The notes under the pieces were generated by a model. The model did no database searches and was not told the DNA's origin. It saw only the letters and a list, made by a program, of their open reading frames with translations. From Paenibacillus sp. BK033 (GTDB lineage Bacteria > Bacillota > Bacilli > Paenibacillales > Paenibacillaceae): DNA of 64,000 nucleotides. Positions 35,504 to 43,729 of the stretch are shown in pieces. Location: the NCBI RefSeq assembly GCF_004345425.1, contig NZ_SLVP01000006.1, forward strand, positions 1 through 64,000, read 5' to 3'. Within the stretch, counting starts at the first letter, position 1; every line of letters starts with the position of its first letter. The position numbers and the translations under genes are program-made.

Positions 35504-35525
35504 TTTATAACCAATTGGGTATATA
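35504..35525. promoter_or_regulatory. Near-perfect palindromic operator candidate for the AraR-like repressor
   Basis: A 22-base palindrome centred at 35514/35515 (core ATAACCAATTGGGTAT) lies 33 bases upstream of the regulator start and ahead of the -10-like TATAAT at about 35546 of the importer operon. Nine of eleven base pairs match across the axis. Its position in the divergent gap suits a site controlling both directions. Confidence 0.6.
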
Positions 35526-35553
35526 AATAATACTTTACGCCTATTATAATCAA

Positions 35554-35572
35554 ATTGTGAAGCGCTTACAAT
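35554..35572. promoter_or_regulatory. cre-like element just downstream of the importer -10
   Basis: The core GAAGCGCTTACA is 13 of 15 to the cre consensus and symmetrical around AAGCGCTT. It lies immediately after the TATAAT at about 35546, where bound CcpA would block initiation. Confidence 0.5.
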
Positions 35573-35619
35573 GGTTCTGGTATCAAAAGCTTAACCAATA
35601 TGTGAGGGGGAAACGTCAA

Positions 35620-36897
35620 ATGAAAAAAGGGATTACGGTTACAGCAACCTTGGCTTTGGCACTCATGTTGGTCTTATCCGCGTGCAGCTCCGGCAACTCT
35701 TCGGGCAAAGCAACGAAGGTTGTTTTTTGGACTTTTAACGAGCTTCACCAGCAATTTTTCGAAAGCATGGCAGACAAATGGAATGAGGCTCATCCGGAAG
35801 AAAAAATTAAGCTGGTAGCGACGACATTCCCGTACGACGATAACCACAACAAACTGCAGGTTGCGCTGCAATCCGGCAAAGGCGCGCCGGACATGGCCGA
35901 CATCGAGATCAGCAAAATCGGAAACTTCCTCAAAGGCGAGCCGCAGCTTGTACCGCTTAACGACATCGTAGAGCCGAATAAAGACAATCTCGTCATGTCC
36001 CGCCTCGACAACTACGCGAAGGATGGCCAATACTACGGCATTGACTACCACGTAGGCGCGGAGGTCATTTACTACAATAAAGAAATTCTCGATAAAGCAG
36101 GCGTAGATGCCGACAAAATCATCACTTGGGATGATTACGAAGCAGCAGGCAAGCAAGTGCTTGAGAAAACAGGCAAGCCGATGGCTACCGTTGAAACAAC
36201 GGACCAATGGTCGTACTGGCCGCTCGTTGTACAGCACGGCTCCGACTTCCTCGATAAAGACGGCAATGTAACGCTTAACGATCAGGCGAATGTGGAAGTG
36301 CTGACTTATCTGCAAAAGCTCGTTAAAGAAAAGGTAGCCGTTGTAGCACCGGGCGGCTTCCATCACTCGGAAGAATACTATGGCTTTATGAACGGCGGAG
36401 GCGCTGCTTCAATCTGGATGCCGATGTGGTACATGGGCCGCTTTACGGATTACATGCCTGACCTGAAGGGCAAAATCATCATCAAACCAATGCCTGTATT
36501 CAAACAAGGCGAAATGCGTTCCTCCGGTATGGGCGGTACGGGTACCGTCATTACGAACCAATCCAAAAATCAGGAGCTCGTGAAGAAATTCCTCGAGTTT
36601 GCGAAAGTATCGAAAGAAGGCAACATCGAGATCTGGAAGCAGCTTGGCTTTGACCCGATCCGCACGGACGCTTGGACGGATCCGGCTATGAACGAGTCGA
36701 ACAAATACACCGATTACTTCGGCAAGGATATCTTTACGTTCCTTAGCAGCCTGAAGGACGAAATCGCGCCAACCAATATCAAAGAGAAAACTCCTGCGGT
36801 ATCCGATGTGATCAAGACAAAAGCGATGTTCCAGGCGCTTAACGATCTGAAGGATCCGAAGCAAGTATTGGACGACGCAGCGTCTAGCATTAAGTAG
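35620..36897 (+). CDS. CUT1 extracellular solute-binding lipoprotein
   Basis: A 425-residue family 1 solute-binding lipoprotein with lipobox LSAC (Cys22). The mature region has the usual fold (VVFWTFNELHQQFFESMADK, then YGIDYHVGAEVIYYNKEIL). In this operon order (AraR-like repressor, binding protein, two permeases, GH43) it corresponds to AraN-type arabino-oligosaccharide-binding proteins, though the ligand is inferred. The ATG at 35620 follows GAGGGGGAAA; the longer frame from 35557 lacks a signal sequence at its start. A hairpin follows the stop at 36937-36977. Confidence 0.92.
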   Translation: MKKGITVTATLALALMLVLSACSSGNSSGKATKVVFWTFNELHQQFFESMADKWNEAHPEEKIKLVATTFPYDDNHNKLQVALQSGKGAPDMADIEISKIGNFLKGEPQLVPLNDIVEPNKDNLVMSRLDNYAKDGQYYGIDYHVGAEVIYYNKEILDKAGVDADKIITWDDYEAAGKQVLEKTGKPMATVETTDQWSYWPLVVQHGSDFLDKDGNVTLNDQANVEVLTYLQKLVKEKVAVVAPGGFHHSEEYYGFMNGGGAASIWMPMWYMGRFTDYMPDLKGKIIIKPMPVFKQGEMRSSGMGGTGTVITNQSKNQELVKKFLEFAKVSKEGNIEIWKQLGFDPIRTDAWTDPAMNESNKYTDYFGKDIFTFLSSLKDEIAPTNIKEKTPAVSDVIKTKAMFQALNDLKDPKQVLDDAASSIK

Positions 36898-36936
36898 AAG
36901 CGAGATAACAGTCCATCAGAAAAACAAGCTTCACCG

Positions 36937-36977
36937 CTTCGCTGAAGGACCCCTTGCATGGCGGGCCTTCAGCGAAG
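36937..36977 (+). other. Intercistronic stem-loop between binding protein and permease genes
   Basis: CTTCGCTGAAGG pairs perfectly with CCTTCAGCGAAG, with no T tract. As at 25552-25596, it sits after the binding-protein gene and probably stabilises that part of the message. Confidence 0.7.
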
Positions 36978-37007
36978 TAATCCTGACAGGAAGGAGCGAG
37001 CGTCCAA

Positions 37008-37892
37008 ATGAAAAAGCTTCTATACAATCAGCGAGTCGCCCCTTATGTTTTTGTGCTGCCGTTTGTGCTTTCGTTAGCGATCTTTTTCGTCTATCCGGTT
37101 ATATCGACCTTCATTATGAGCTTTCAGGAAGTACTGCCGGGCGAGACCCATTTCATTGGCTTAGACAACTACAGGAATCTATGGGACGATTCCTTTTATA
37201 CCGCGCTTTGGAACAGCTCGAAATACACATTCTGGACGATTCTGGTCCTCATTCCGCTGCCGCTTGTGCTGGCGGTATTCCTTAACTCGAAGCTGATGAA
37301 GTGGAGCGCGTTTTTCCGTTCGACCCTGTTCCTGCCGGCTTTGACTTCGGTAGTCGTAGCGGGCATTGTGTTTCGGCTCGTATTCGGCTCGTTGGACAAT
37401 TCCGTCATGAATACGTTCCGTCATGCCTTTGGCCTCGAGACCATCAATTGGCTCGGCAGCAGCGCATCGGGTATGCTCGTACTGGTCATCCTGGCGACGT
37501 GGCGATATTTGGGCATCAACATCATCTACTTCATGTCGGCCTTGCAGTCCATTCCAAGCGAGCTATACGAATCGGCAAGCATCGACGGGGCGAATACCTG
37601 GAATAAATTCTGGCGCATTACGCTGCCGCTGCTCAAACCGATTGCGATCTATGTCATTACGATCAGCATTTACGGCGGGTACTCGATGTTTACGGAAAGC
37701 TTCATTCTATGGAGCGGCAACCATTCGCCAAACGATATTGGCCTGACCATGATCGGATTGTTATACCGCAGCGGAATCGAAAAGAACGAGCTTGGGCTCG
37801 GTTCGGCAATCGGGATGATCCTGCTGCTGCTTACGATGGTCCTCAATGTTATACAACTTCGTTTATTCGGACTGTTTAGGAAGGAGGATTGA
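37008..37892 (+). CDS. CUT1 sugar ABC transporter permease (AraP/MalF type)
   Basis: A 294-residue permease with six membrane segments and an EAA loop YESASIDGANTWNKFWRITL (about 185-204). It begins after GGAAGGAG with ATG 37008. Together with the following permease it forms the channel for the ligand of the lipoprotein at 35620; the ATPase must be supplied from elsewhere in the genome. The last codons overlap the in-frame TTG alternative start of the next gene but not its preferred ATG. Confidence 0.92.
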   Translation: MKKLLYNQRVAPYVFVLPFVLSLAIFFVYPVISTFIMSFQEVLPGETHFIGLDNYRNLWDDSFYTALWNSSKYTFWTILVLIPLPLVLAVFLNSKLMKWSAFFRSTLFLPALTSVVVAGIVFRLVFGSLDNSVMNTFRHAFGLETINWLGSSASGMLVLVILATWRYLGINIIYFMSALQSIPSELYESASIDGANTWNKFWRITLPLLKPIAIYVITISIYGGYSMFTESFILWSGNHSPNDIGLTMIGLLYRSGIEKNELGLGSAIGMILLLLTMVLNVIQLRLFGLFRKED

Positions 37893-37894
37893 AC

Positions 37895-38737
37895 ATGAGC
37901 ACCAAATGGAATCGTCCTCAAACCTGGCTTTTGCTTGCCTTATTCATTCTGTTTGCGGCCTTGTCGGTCTTTCCTTTCTACAGCCTGCTGCTCGCTTCGT
38001 TTAAGCCGTCAAAGGAATTGCTTCGCTTCGGGCTTAACATTCGTCTGCAGCCGGAGCTGTTGTCCTTCCACAACTATTCGTTTATCTTCTCGAGCGGGGC
38101 GGAGAAATACCTGATCTGGTATAAAAACAGCTTGATCGTTACCGTCGTCTATACCGTCTTCTGCATGCTGCTCTCCTCCATGGTTGGATATGGGCTGGCG
38201 ATGTACCGTTTCAGGGGCCGCAATATTATCTTTCTGTTTGTCCTTCTGGTCATGATGGTGCCGGTCGAGATCATTATGCTGCCGCTGTACAAGCAGATGA
38301 TCGCGATGAACCTGATCAATACGTTCAGCGGGGTGATCCTGCCGTTTGTGGTATCGCCGCTGCCGATCTTCTTCTTCCGTCAATACGCGGCGGGGCTGCC
38401 GAAGGATTTCATGGATGCGGGTAGAATCGACGGCTGCTCGGAGTACGGCATTTTCTTCAAAATCTTCGTTCCGCTTATGACGCCCGCGTTTGGCGCGATG
38501 ATTATCGTGCAGGCACTCGCCAGCTGGAACAGCTTCGTCTGGCCGCTGATCGTCCTGAACTCGGGAGAGAAGCTGACGCTGCCAATCGGCTTGTCCAGTC
38601 TCGTGACGCCTTACGGCAACAACTACGATATCCTTATTGCCGGCTCCGTGCTGGCGATTGTACCGATTATGATCGTCTTTATTTTCTTCCAGCGCTATTT
38701 CGTCTCCGGCTTAACCGTGGGTGGCGTGAAAGGCTAA
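37895..38737 (+). CDS. CUT1 sugar ABC transporter permease (AraQ/MalG type)
   Basis: A 280-residue permease with six hydrophobic segments and a MalG-type EAA loop, DFMDAGRIDGCSEYGIFFKI (about 169-188). The C terminus ends with the common FQRYFVSGLTVGGVKG motif. ATG 37895 is seven bases after AAGGAGG, two bases beyond the preceding stop; a TTG six bases upstream lies too close to that site. It is the second channel subunit of the importer. Confidence 0.92.
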   Translation: MSTKWNRPQTWLLLALFILFAALSVFPFYSLLLASFKPSKELLRFGLNIRLQPELLSFHNYSFIFSSGAEKYLIWYKNSLIVTVVYTVFCMLLSSMVGYGLAMYRFRGRNIIFLFVLLVMMVPVEIIMLPLYKQMIAMNLINTFSGVILPFVVSPLPIFFFRQYAAGLPKDFMDAGRIDGCSEYGIFFKIFVPLMTPAFGAMIIVQALASWNSFVWPLIVLNSGEKLTLPIGLSSLVTPYGNNYDILIAGSVLAIVPIMIVFIFFQRYFVSGLTVGGVKG

Positions 38738-38767
38738 TGACAAATACGAATAGAAGCAGGTGACAGG

Positions 38768-39745
38768 ATGGGAGTCCAGCAATCGGAAATTAACGGAGTT
38801 AAACCACTAATCGAACAGAGAGCGGATCCTTTTATTTACAGGCATACGGATGGCTGCTATTACTTTGTTGCCTCGGTACCGGAATACGACCGGATCGAGA
38901 TTCGCAGGGCAGATACGATTCAGGGACTTACGGATGCTGTGCCGGCCGTTGTTTGGAGAAAGCACGAGACAGGGCTGCTAAGCGCGAATATTTGGGCGCC
39001 GGAGCTGCATTTCATCGATGGCAAATGGTACGTCTATTTTGCGGCGGCGCATACTTCGGAGACGAACGAAGGCCTGTTCGACCACCGGATGTTTGTTCTG
39101 GAGTGCGGCGATGCCGACCCGCTGAAGGGCGAGTGGGTGGAAAAGGGGCAGGTTCGCGCGGCTTGGGAAAGCTTCTCGCTGGATGCCACAACCTTCGAGC
39201 ATAACGGCGAACGGTATTACGTCTGGGCGCAGAAGGATCCGGGAATCGAAGGGAACTCCAATCTGTATATTTCGAAAATGAGCAATCCGTGGACGCTTAC
39301 CGGCAAGCAGACGATGATATCCGTCCCTGATCTGGACTGGGAAAGAATCGGCTTTAAAGTTAACGAGGGGGCAGCCTTTATCCGCAAGGGGGATCGCGTC
39401 TTCTTGTCTTACTCCGCAAGCGCGACTGACTTTAACTACTGCATCGGGCTCCTTGAAGCATCTGCGGACGCGGATTTGCTTGAGGCGGCTTCATGGGACA
39501 AATCCCCGGTGCCGGTGCTGACAACCGATGAGCTGCTTGGCTTGTACGGTCCAGGCCACAATAACTTTACGGTAGCGGAGGACGGCACAACCGCGATGTT
39601 TGTTTTCCACGCCAGAACGTACAAGGAGATTATAGGCGATCCGCTGTACGACCCGAACCGTCATACCTTTGTGACGGAGCTGAAGTGGACGGAGGACGGA
39701 AGACCGGATTTCCGGGCATCCGTTGCGGCATTGCCGCGATACTAA
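38768..39745 (+). CDS. GH43 family glycoside hydrolase (arabinan or arabinoside-active)
   Basis: A 325-residue five-bladed propeller enzyme without a signal peptide, so it acts in the cytoplasm. The GH43 triad is visible: Asp20 in RADPFIY (base), Asp139 in FSLDATTF (pKa modulator) and Glu200 in VNEGAAF (acid). The sequence resembles the GH43 group of exo-arabinofuranosidases acting on arabino-oligosaccharides. As last gene of the AraR-like/importer operon it would trim imported oligosaccharides to arabinose. GH43 also includes xylosidases, so the substrate remains uncertain. Confidence 0.9.
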   Translation: MGVQQSEINGVKPLIEQRADPFIYRHTDGCYYFVASVPEYDRIEIRRADTIQGLTDAVPAVVWRKHETGLLSANIWAPELHFIDGKWYVYFAAAHTSETNEGLFDHRMFVLECGDADPLKGEWVEKGQVRAAWESFSLDATTFEHNGERYYVWAQKDPGIEGNSNLYISKMSNPWTLTGKQTMISVPDLDWERIGFKVNEGAAFIRKGDRVFLSYSASATDFNYCIGLLEASADADLLEAASWDKSPVPVLTTDELLGLYGPGHNNFTVAEDGTTAMFVFHARTYKEIIGDPLYDPNRHTFVTELKWTEDGRPDFRASVAALPRY

Positions 39746-39748
39746 AGG

Positions 39749-39787
39749 AAAGGACGGCATCGGGATCATTCTCGAGCCGTCCTTTTT
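39749..39787 (+). terminator. Rho-independent terminator of the GH43 operon
   Basis: AAAGGACGGC pairs with GCCGTCCTTT over a 17-base loop and is followed by a T run, just after the GH43 stop. Confidence 0.85.
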
Positions 39788-39821
39788 AATTTCTAAGAAT
39801 TTATAAGCCTGCTCTTATAAT

Positions 39822-39944
39822 GCTTGTTATTGGGCTTGCGTCTCCGTCTATCTGCCGATCTCGCTGCATCCGATACTGATTGTGTATCCGTTTCTCCAAT
39901 GCTTCCTCGTGAAAGGCGTCGTGTTCGGCGCCGTGAAGGAATAA
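39822..39944 (+). pseudogene. C-terminal stub of a LplC/MalG-type sugar permease
   Basis: One frame ending at TAA 39942 reads WACVSVYLPISLHPILIVYP and then FLQCFLVKGVVFGAVKE. This matches the last 40 or so residues of LplC-type carbohydrate permeases (the ...PFLQRYFVKGVxxGAVK end). No start or upstream coding sequence exists, since the GH43 terminator lies directly ahead. It is therefore a leftover gene end rather than a gene. Confidence 0.65.
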
Positions 39945-39971
39945 GTTTAAACTCCATTGGGCATGATAACG

Positions 39972-40019
39972 AAACCTCTAGACTCGGCCGTTTTCAAAGG
40001 TCCAGGTTAGAGGTTTTGT
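39972..40019 (+). terminator. Terminator-like hairpin after the permease stub
   Basis: AAACCTCTA pairs with TAGAGGTTT over 27 bases and is followed by a T-rich tail. It would have been the terminator of the lost transporter operon and still insulates the iron operon. Confidence 0.65.
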
Positions 40020-40073
40020 TGTTTGCGGTGCGGAGGGAGAATCGGGTATCTTCTTATAATTAAGGATTGACTT

Positions 40074-40094
40074 TGATAATGAGAATTGTTATCA
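40074..40094. promoter_or_regulatory. Fur box
   Basis: TGATAATGAGAATTGTTATCA is a near-symmetrical match to the Bacillus Fur 7-1-7 site (TGATAATNATTATCA halves). It lies 57 bases upstream of a siderophore-binding protein gene, so the operon should be repressed when iron is plentiful. Confidence 0.88.
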
Positions 40095-40150
40095 TCACTT
40101 TAGTCAATTAACGAGATTACAGCCTAGCAGCTTATTAGGGGGACGTATTT

Positions 40151-41149
40151 GTGTTTGGAAAAGGCAAGAAACTAGTTGTAGTGCTTCTGAGTGTAATGTC
40201 TCTTTCGCTTATGCTTGCGGCATGCGGAGGGAATAAAGAAAATAACGGCAATGCAAACAACGCGGCGGCAACGGAAAGCGCATCGCCATCGCCGGAGACG
40301 GCAGCGGCGCCAACGGAGCAAAAGCTGACGGACGGCATGGGCCACGAGGTTACGATTCCGGCTAACCCGCAGCGAATTATCGCTTCCTACCTGGAAGATT
40401 ACCTGGTTGCCCTTGGCGTGAAGCCGGTTGCCCAATGGAGCGTGCCTAACGGTATCCAGGATTACCTGCAGGGCGATTTGAAAGACATTCCCACCATCTC
40501 TTACGATCTTCCGTTCGAAGCCGTAACAAGCTTCACGCCGGACCTGCTGATCCTTGGCTCGAATAGCACGGTTGACGGAGGCAAATACGATCAATACGCG
40601 AAGATTGCTCCAACCTTCGTCCTTGGCGATGAAGTGAACAGCGACTGGCGCAAAGCTCTGCTGAAAATCGGCGAGGTTCTGCAGAAGAAGGATCAAGCCC
40701 AAAAGGTGCTTGACGATTACGACGCGAAAGCGGCGGATGCGAAGACGAAACTGCAAGCGGCTATTCCGGATCAATCCGTTGCAGCTATCTGGCTTGTGGC
40801 AAACAAATTCTACGTGGTTAGCGATAAGCTTTCGAGCGGCGCGGTTCTCTACAATGATCTCGGTCTGAAAGTGCCGAATGTCGTGAAAGAAATCTCCGCT
40901 ACGGGAACGGGCAGCTGGAATGAAATTTCCCTTGAGAAGCTTGCCGACCTGGACGCCGACCATCTGATTCTCATCAACAGCGACAAGGGCACCGGAGCGG
41001 AAGCGTTGAAGGATCCAATCTGGCAATCCATTCCGGCTGTTAAGAACGGCCATGTATACGAATATGAAGGAGCGTCCAGCTGGTTGTACTACGGTCCTGT
41101 AGCAAGCTCCCAAATGATCGATAACGTACTGAAAGATCTTGTGAAATAA
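40151..41149 (+). CDS. Iron-siderophore ABC transporter substrate-binding lipoprotein
   Basis: A 332-residue FhuD/FeuA-type lipoprotein: lipobox MLAAC (Cys25), an Asn/Ala/Pro linker, and a PBP2 fold joined by a long helix. Conserved segments include DGMGHEVTIPANPQRIIASY and the closing SWLYYGPVASSQMIDNVL. It binds ferric siderophore outside the membrane for the two FecCD permeases downstream. A Fur box 57 bases upstream supports this. GTG 40151 follows GGGGGACG. The siderophore type cannot be told. A hairpin at 41167-41190 follows the gene. Confidence 0.92.
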   Translation: MFGKGKKLVVVLLSVMSLSLMLAACGGNKENNGNANNAAATESASPSPETAAAPTEQKLTDGMGHEVTIPANPQRIIASYLEDYLVALGVKPVAQWSVPNGIQDYLQGDLKDIPTISYDLPFEAVTSFTPDLLILGSNSTVDGGKYDQYAKIAPTFVLGDEVNSDWRKALLKIGEVLQKKDQAQKVLDDYDAKAADAKTKLQAAIPDQSVAAIWLVANKFYVVSDKLSSGAVLYNDLGLKVPNVVKEISATGTGSWNEISLEKLADLDADHLILINSDKGTGAEALKDPIWQSIPAVKNGHVYEYEGASSWLYYGPVASSQMIDNVLKDLVK

Positions 41150-41166
41150 TGAGTAGTAGGAATGGA

Positions 41167-41190
41167 GGGAGCTGCTGCTCCCTTTTTTTC
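41167..41190 (+). terminator. Terminator-like hairpin between the binding protein and permease genes
   Basis: GGGAGC TGCT GCTCCC followed by seven T residues has the form of an intrinsic terminator. It lies inside a plausible operon, so it probably acts as a partial terminator that lowers permease expression relative to the binding protein. Confidence 0.75.
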
Positions 41191-41237
41191 CGTTATTGAA
41201 GTGATCGAAAAACATGTTGGAGCGGAGATAAGACATT

Positions 41238-42314
41238 ATGGCTGATAACTCTAGGCTGCATAACTCGCAATTGGAAACCGAACCTGCCTCAACAGGCCGG
41301 GAGGTTGAACAACTATATTCCCGGCCGATTACCGCGATTCTTATCATTCTTTGCGGTCTTGCCGCGCTGGTGCTTGCGTTAGGCTTGTCGGTATCCTTTG
41401 GCGCGATGGACATCAAATTCCTGACGGTGTGGGAAGCGGTCATTCATTTTAATCCCGATTTGAAAGAGCATCAGGTTATTCGGGAACTCCGTTTGCCGCG
41501 GGTGTTGGGCTGCATGCTGGTGGGCAGCGCGTTTGCGGTTGCGGGCGCGATTATGCAGGGCATGACGCGTAACCCGCTTGCGGACTCCGGACTTTTGGGG
41601 CTGAACTCCGGCGCGGGCTTTGCCCTTGCCTTATGCTTTGCTTTTGCTCCCGGCCTTTCGTATCCCTATCATATTCTATTCTCTTTCCTTGGCGCGGCGG
41701 TCAGCACCGTTATCGTTGTCGCTTTAGGAGCGTCCGTGCGCGGCGGGCTGACGCCAATGCGGATGGTGCTCGCGGGCGTAACGTTGTCCGCCTTGCTAAC
41801 CGCATTAAGCGAAGGGGTTGCGCTGTATTTCCGCATTGGCCAGGAGCTTGCCTTCTGGTATGCCGGAGGGGTTGCCGGTATCCGCTGGGAACAGCTGAAG
41901 ATTATGTTTCCATGGGTAGGCGTTGCGCTTATCGCGGCGATGACTCTGTCCCGTTCCATCACGATGCTGAGCCTTGGCGAAGAGGTATCCAAAGGTCTTG
42001 GCCTGCGGACGGGTCCTGTTAAGCTGGCCGGCGTCATCATCGTTGTGATGCTGGCCGGCTCGGCCGTGTCGGTGGCCGGGGCGGTATCGTTCATCGGCCT
42101 TCTGGTACCGCATGTGGCCCGCAAGCTGGTAGGCGTTGATTATAAATGGATTATTCCAACCTCGGCCGTGCTTGGCGCTTTGCTTGTTGTCCTTGCGGAT
42201 TTGGCGGCAAGAACCGTCCATCCTCCGTATGAGACGCCTATCGGCACCATGATTGCGTTAATTGGCGTTCCGTTCTTCCTGTACCTTGCCAATAAGGAAA
42301 GGAGGGAGCTGTAA
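41238..42314 (+). CDS. FecCD-family iron-siderophore permease
   Basis: A 358-residue BtuC/FecCD permease with about nine or ten membrane segments. Family landmarks are RLPRVLGCMLVGSAFAVAGA, QGMTRNPLADSGLLGLNSGA and GAVSFIGLLVPHVARKLVG. It is one half of the siderophore channel; the next gene is the other. No ATPase is encoded within the operon, a situation known for several Bacillus siderophore importers that share the YusV ATPase. The N-terminal 35 residues are hydrophilic. Confidence 0.92.
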   Translation: MADNSRLHNSQLETEPASTGREVEQLYSRPITAILIILCGLAALVLALGLSVSFGAMDIKFLTVWEAVIHFNPDLKEHQVIRELRLPRVLGCMLVGSAFAVAGAIMQGMTRNPLADSGLLGLNSGAGFALALCFAFAPGLSYPYHILFSFLGAAVSTVIVVALGASVRGGLTPMRMVLAGVTLSALLTALSEGVALYFRIGQELAFWYAGGVAGIRWEQLKIMFPWVGVALIAAMTLSRSITMLSLGEEVSKGLGLRTGPVKLAGVIIVVMLAGSAVSVAGAVSFIGLLVPHVARKLVGVDYKWIIPTSAVLGALLVVLADLAARTVHPPYETPIGTMIALIGVPFFLYLANKERREL

Positions 42315-42317
42315 GCG

Positions 42318-43352
42318 ATGAAAGGGACGACGATTTCTCTATCCGAAATACGCGGAAAACGACGCAATACTCTTGTTATTTTCATTATGCTAATCGGCAT
42401 TCTTGCAGCCTTTCTAATTAGCATGAACACCGGGGTTATCCGGATGTCGCCGCTTGACGTGGTTAAAACGCTATTTGGCTTCGGAACCGCCCAGCAGCAT
42501 CTGGTGTTGTTCGATTTCCGGCTTCCCCGCATTATCATCTCCATTCTGATAGGCATGGGGCTGGCTGTATCCGGCGCCGTACTGCAGGCATTGACCCGAA
42601 ATGCGCTGGCCGATCCAGGCATTATCGGAATCAACTCCGGCGCGGGCATGGTAATTCTGCTCTATGTAGCGTTCTATTCTTCTCCGGCTTCAGCGCCGGC
42701 TTATATGCTTCCGATTCTGGCATGGCTGGGAGGCGGCGTTGCCGCCTTGCTGGTCTTCGTTATCTCGTACCGCAAGCACAAGGGACTGTCCTCGAACCGG
42801 CTTGTGCTGAACGGGGTAGCGATCAGCTCGGGCTTCTCGGCCGTGACCATTTTGGTCTCCTTGCGGATTAATCCGGAGCAGTATCAATTCGTGGCGACAT
42901 GGACAGCCGGCAGTATCTGGAGCAAGGACTGGAACTATGTGACGGCCCTTCTGCCGTTTATCGTCGTGCTGCTGCCATTCGTCTATTTCAAGTCGCAGAC
43001 GATTAATGTCCTTAACCTTGGCGCTCCGCTCGCGACGGGGCTAGGCGCGGCAGTGGCCAAGCAGCAGATCTGGCTTCTGGCGGCTGCCGTTGGCCTGGCA
43101 AGCTCCTGCGTCGCCGTAAGCGGCAGCATCGGATTCGTCGGGCTGATCGCGCCGCATTTGGCCAGAAGGCTGGTCGGACAGCGTTATCAGATCCTTCTTC
43201 CCGCAACGGCGCTTGCAGGGGGACTGCTGGTGCTTGTGGCCGATACGATCGGCAGATGGATTTTGCAGCCGTCGGAGATTCCGACGGGTATCGTTGTTGC
43301 GGTGATTGGAGCTCCGTATTTCCTCTACTTGATGTTCCGGACAAAAGGATAA
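42318..43352 (+). CDS. FecCD-family iron-siderophore permease
   Basis: A 344-residue FecCD permease, the partner of the preceding gene. It shows LPRIIISILIGMGLAVSGAV, QALTRNALADPGIIGINSGA and SIGFVGLIAPHLARRLVGQR. The ATG is three bases after the previous stop, and the ribosome binding site (AAGGAGGG) lies inside that gene's end, so the two subunits are made together. It ends at a terminator at 43368-43404. Confidence 0.92.
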   Translation: MKGTTISLSEIRGKRRNTLVIFIMLIGILAAFLISMNTGVIRMSPLDVVKTLFGFGTAQQHLVLFDFRLPRIIISILIGMGLAVSGAVLQALTRNALADPGIIGINSGAGMVILLYVAFYSSPASAPAYMLPILAWLGGGVAALLVFVISYRKHKGLSSNRLVLNGVAISSGFSAVTILVSLRINPEQYQFVATWTAGSIWSKDWNYVTALLPFIVVLLPFVYFKSQTINVLNLGAPLATGLGAAVAKQQIWLLAAAVGLASSCVAVSGSIGFVGLIAPHLARRLVGQRYQILLPATALAGGLLVLVADTIGRWILQPSEIPTGIVVAVIGAPYFLYLMFRTKG

Positions 43353-43367
43353 GCAGTAGATGATTAT

Positions 43368-43404
43368 AGCCGGTTAGCCCTTTGCGGGGTTGACCGGCTT
43401 TTTC
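43368..43404 (+). terminator. Rho-independent terminator of the iron operon
   Basis: AGCCGGT pairs with ACCGGCT over a loop of about 18 bases, followed by five T residues. Confidence 0.8.
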
Positions 43405-43461
43405 GTAATTATATTGAGGGGAGAGTGCCGGAGATGGCTTTTCCGCACTTCATCAGAAGCG

Positions 43462-43536
43462 AAATCGTCCACGCAAGAAGACGTAGCCGAGCAATACGTG
43501 TCCAAGTACAATGCGGATCTGGCGGCTGCAAAGTAA
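43462..43536 (+). pseudogene. Possible C-terminal stub of a solute-binding protein
   Basis: A frame ending at TAA 43534 reads KSSTQEDVAEQYVSKYNADL followed by AAAK. It resembles the closing helix of extracellular solute-binding proteins and has coding-like composition, but no start or upstream gene body exists. It sits just beyond the iron operon terminator. I cannot exclude chance. The rest of the 377-base gap (43353-43729) holds only terminators. Confidence 0.35.
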
Positions 43537-43685
43537 CCGCCTCTTTTTCGTATTGGCTAACGAAACGTCATATTCTTAATTCATCGAATAATTCAGCAGA
43601 CTAACGAAAGCTGGTATCCTTGTTTGCCTGTTTTAGCTGCATTGCTGGGCGTTTTTCTAGAAATGAGGTGAATACGTTTTTACCG

Positions 43686-43721
43686 TAAAAAAGGCCGGCA
43701 TTCCATCAAGGAATGCCGGCC
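43686..43721 (-). terminator. Terminator of the cadherin-like surface protein gene
   Basis: GGCCGGCATTCC pairs with GGAATGCCGGCC over a five-base loop, with a T run on the minus strand. Confidence 0.9.
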
Positions 43722-43729
43722 ATACGAAT

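Noticed and set aside
39824..40063. 79-codon plus-strand frame in the gap before the iron operon
   Set aside because: The neighbouring frame reads as a sugar permease C terminus with its own stop, which explains the sequence better.
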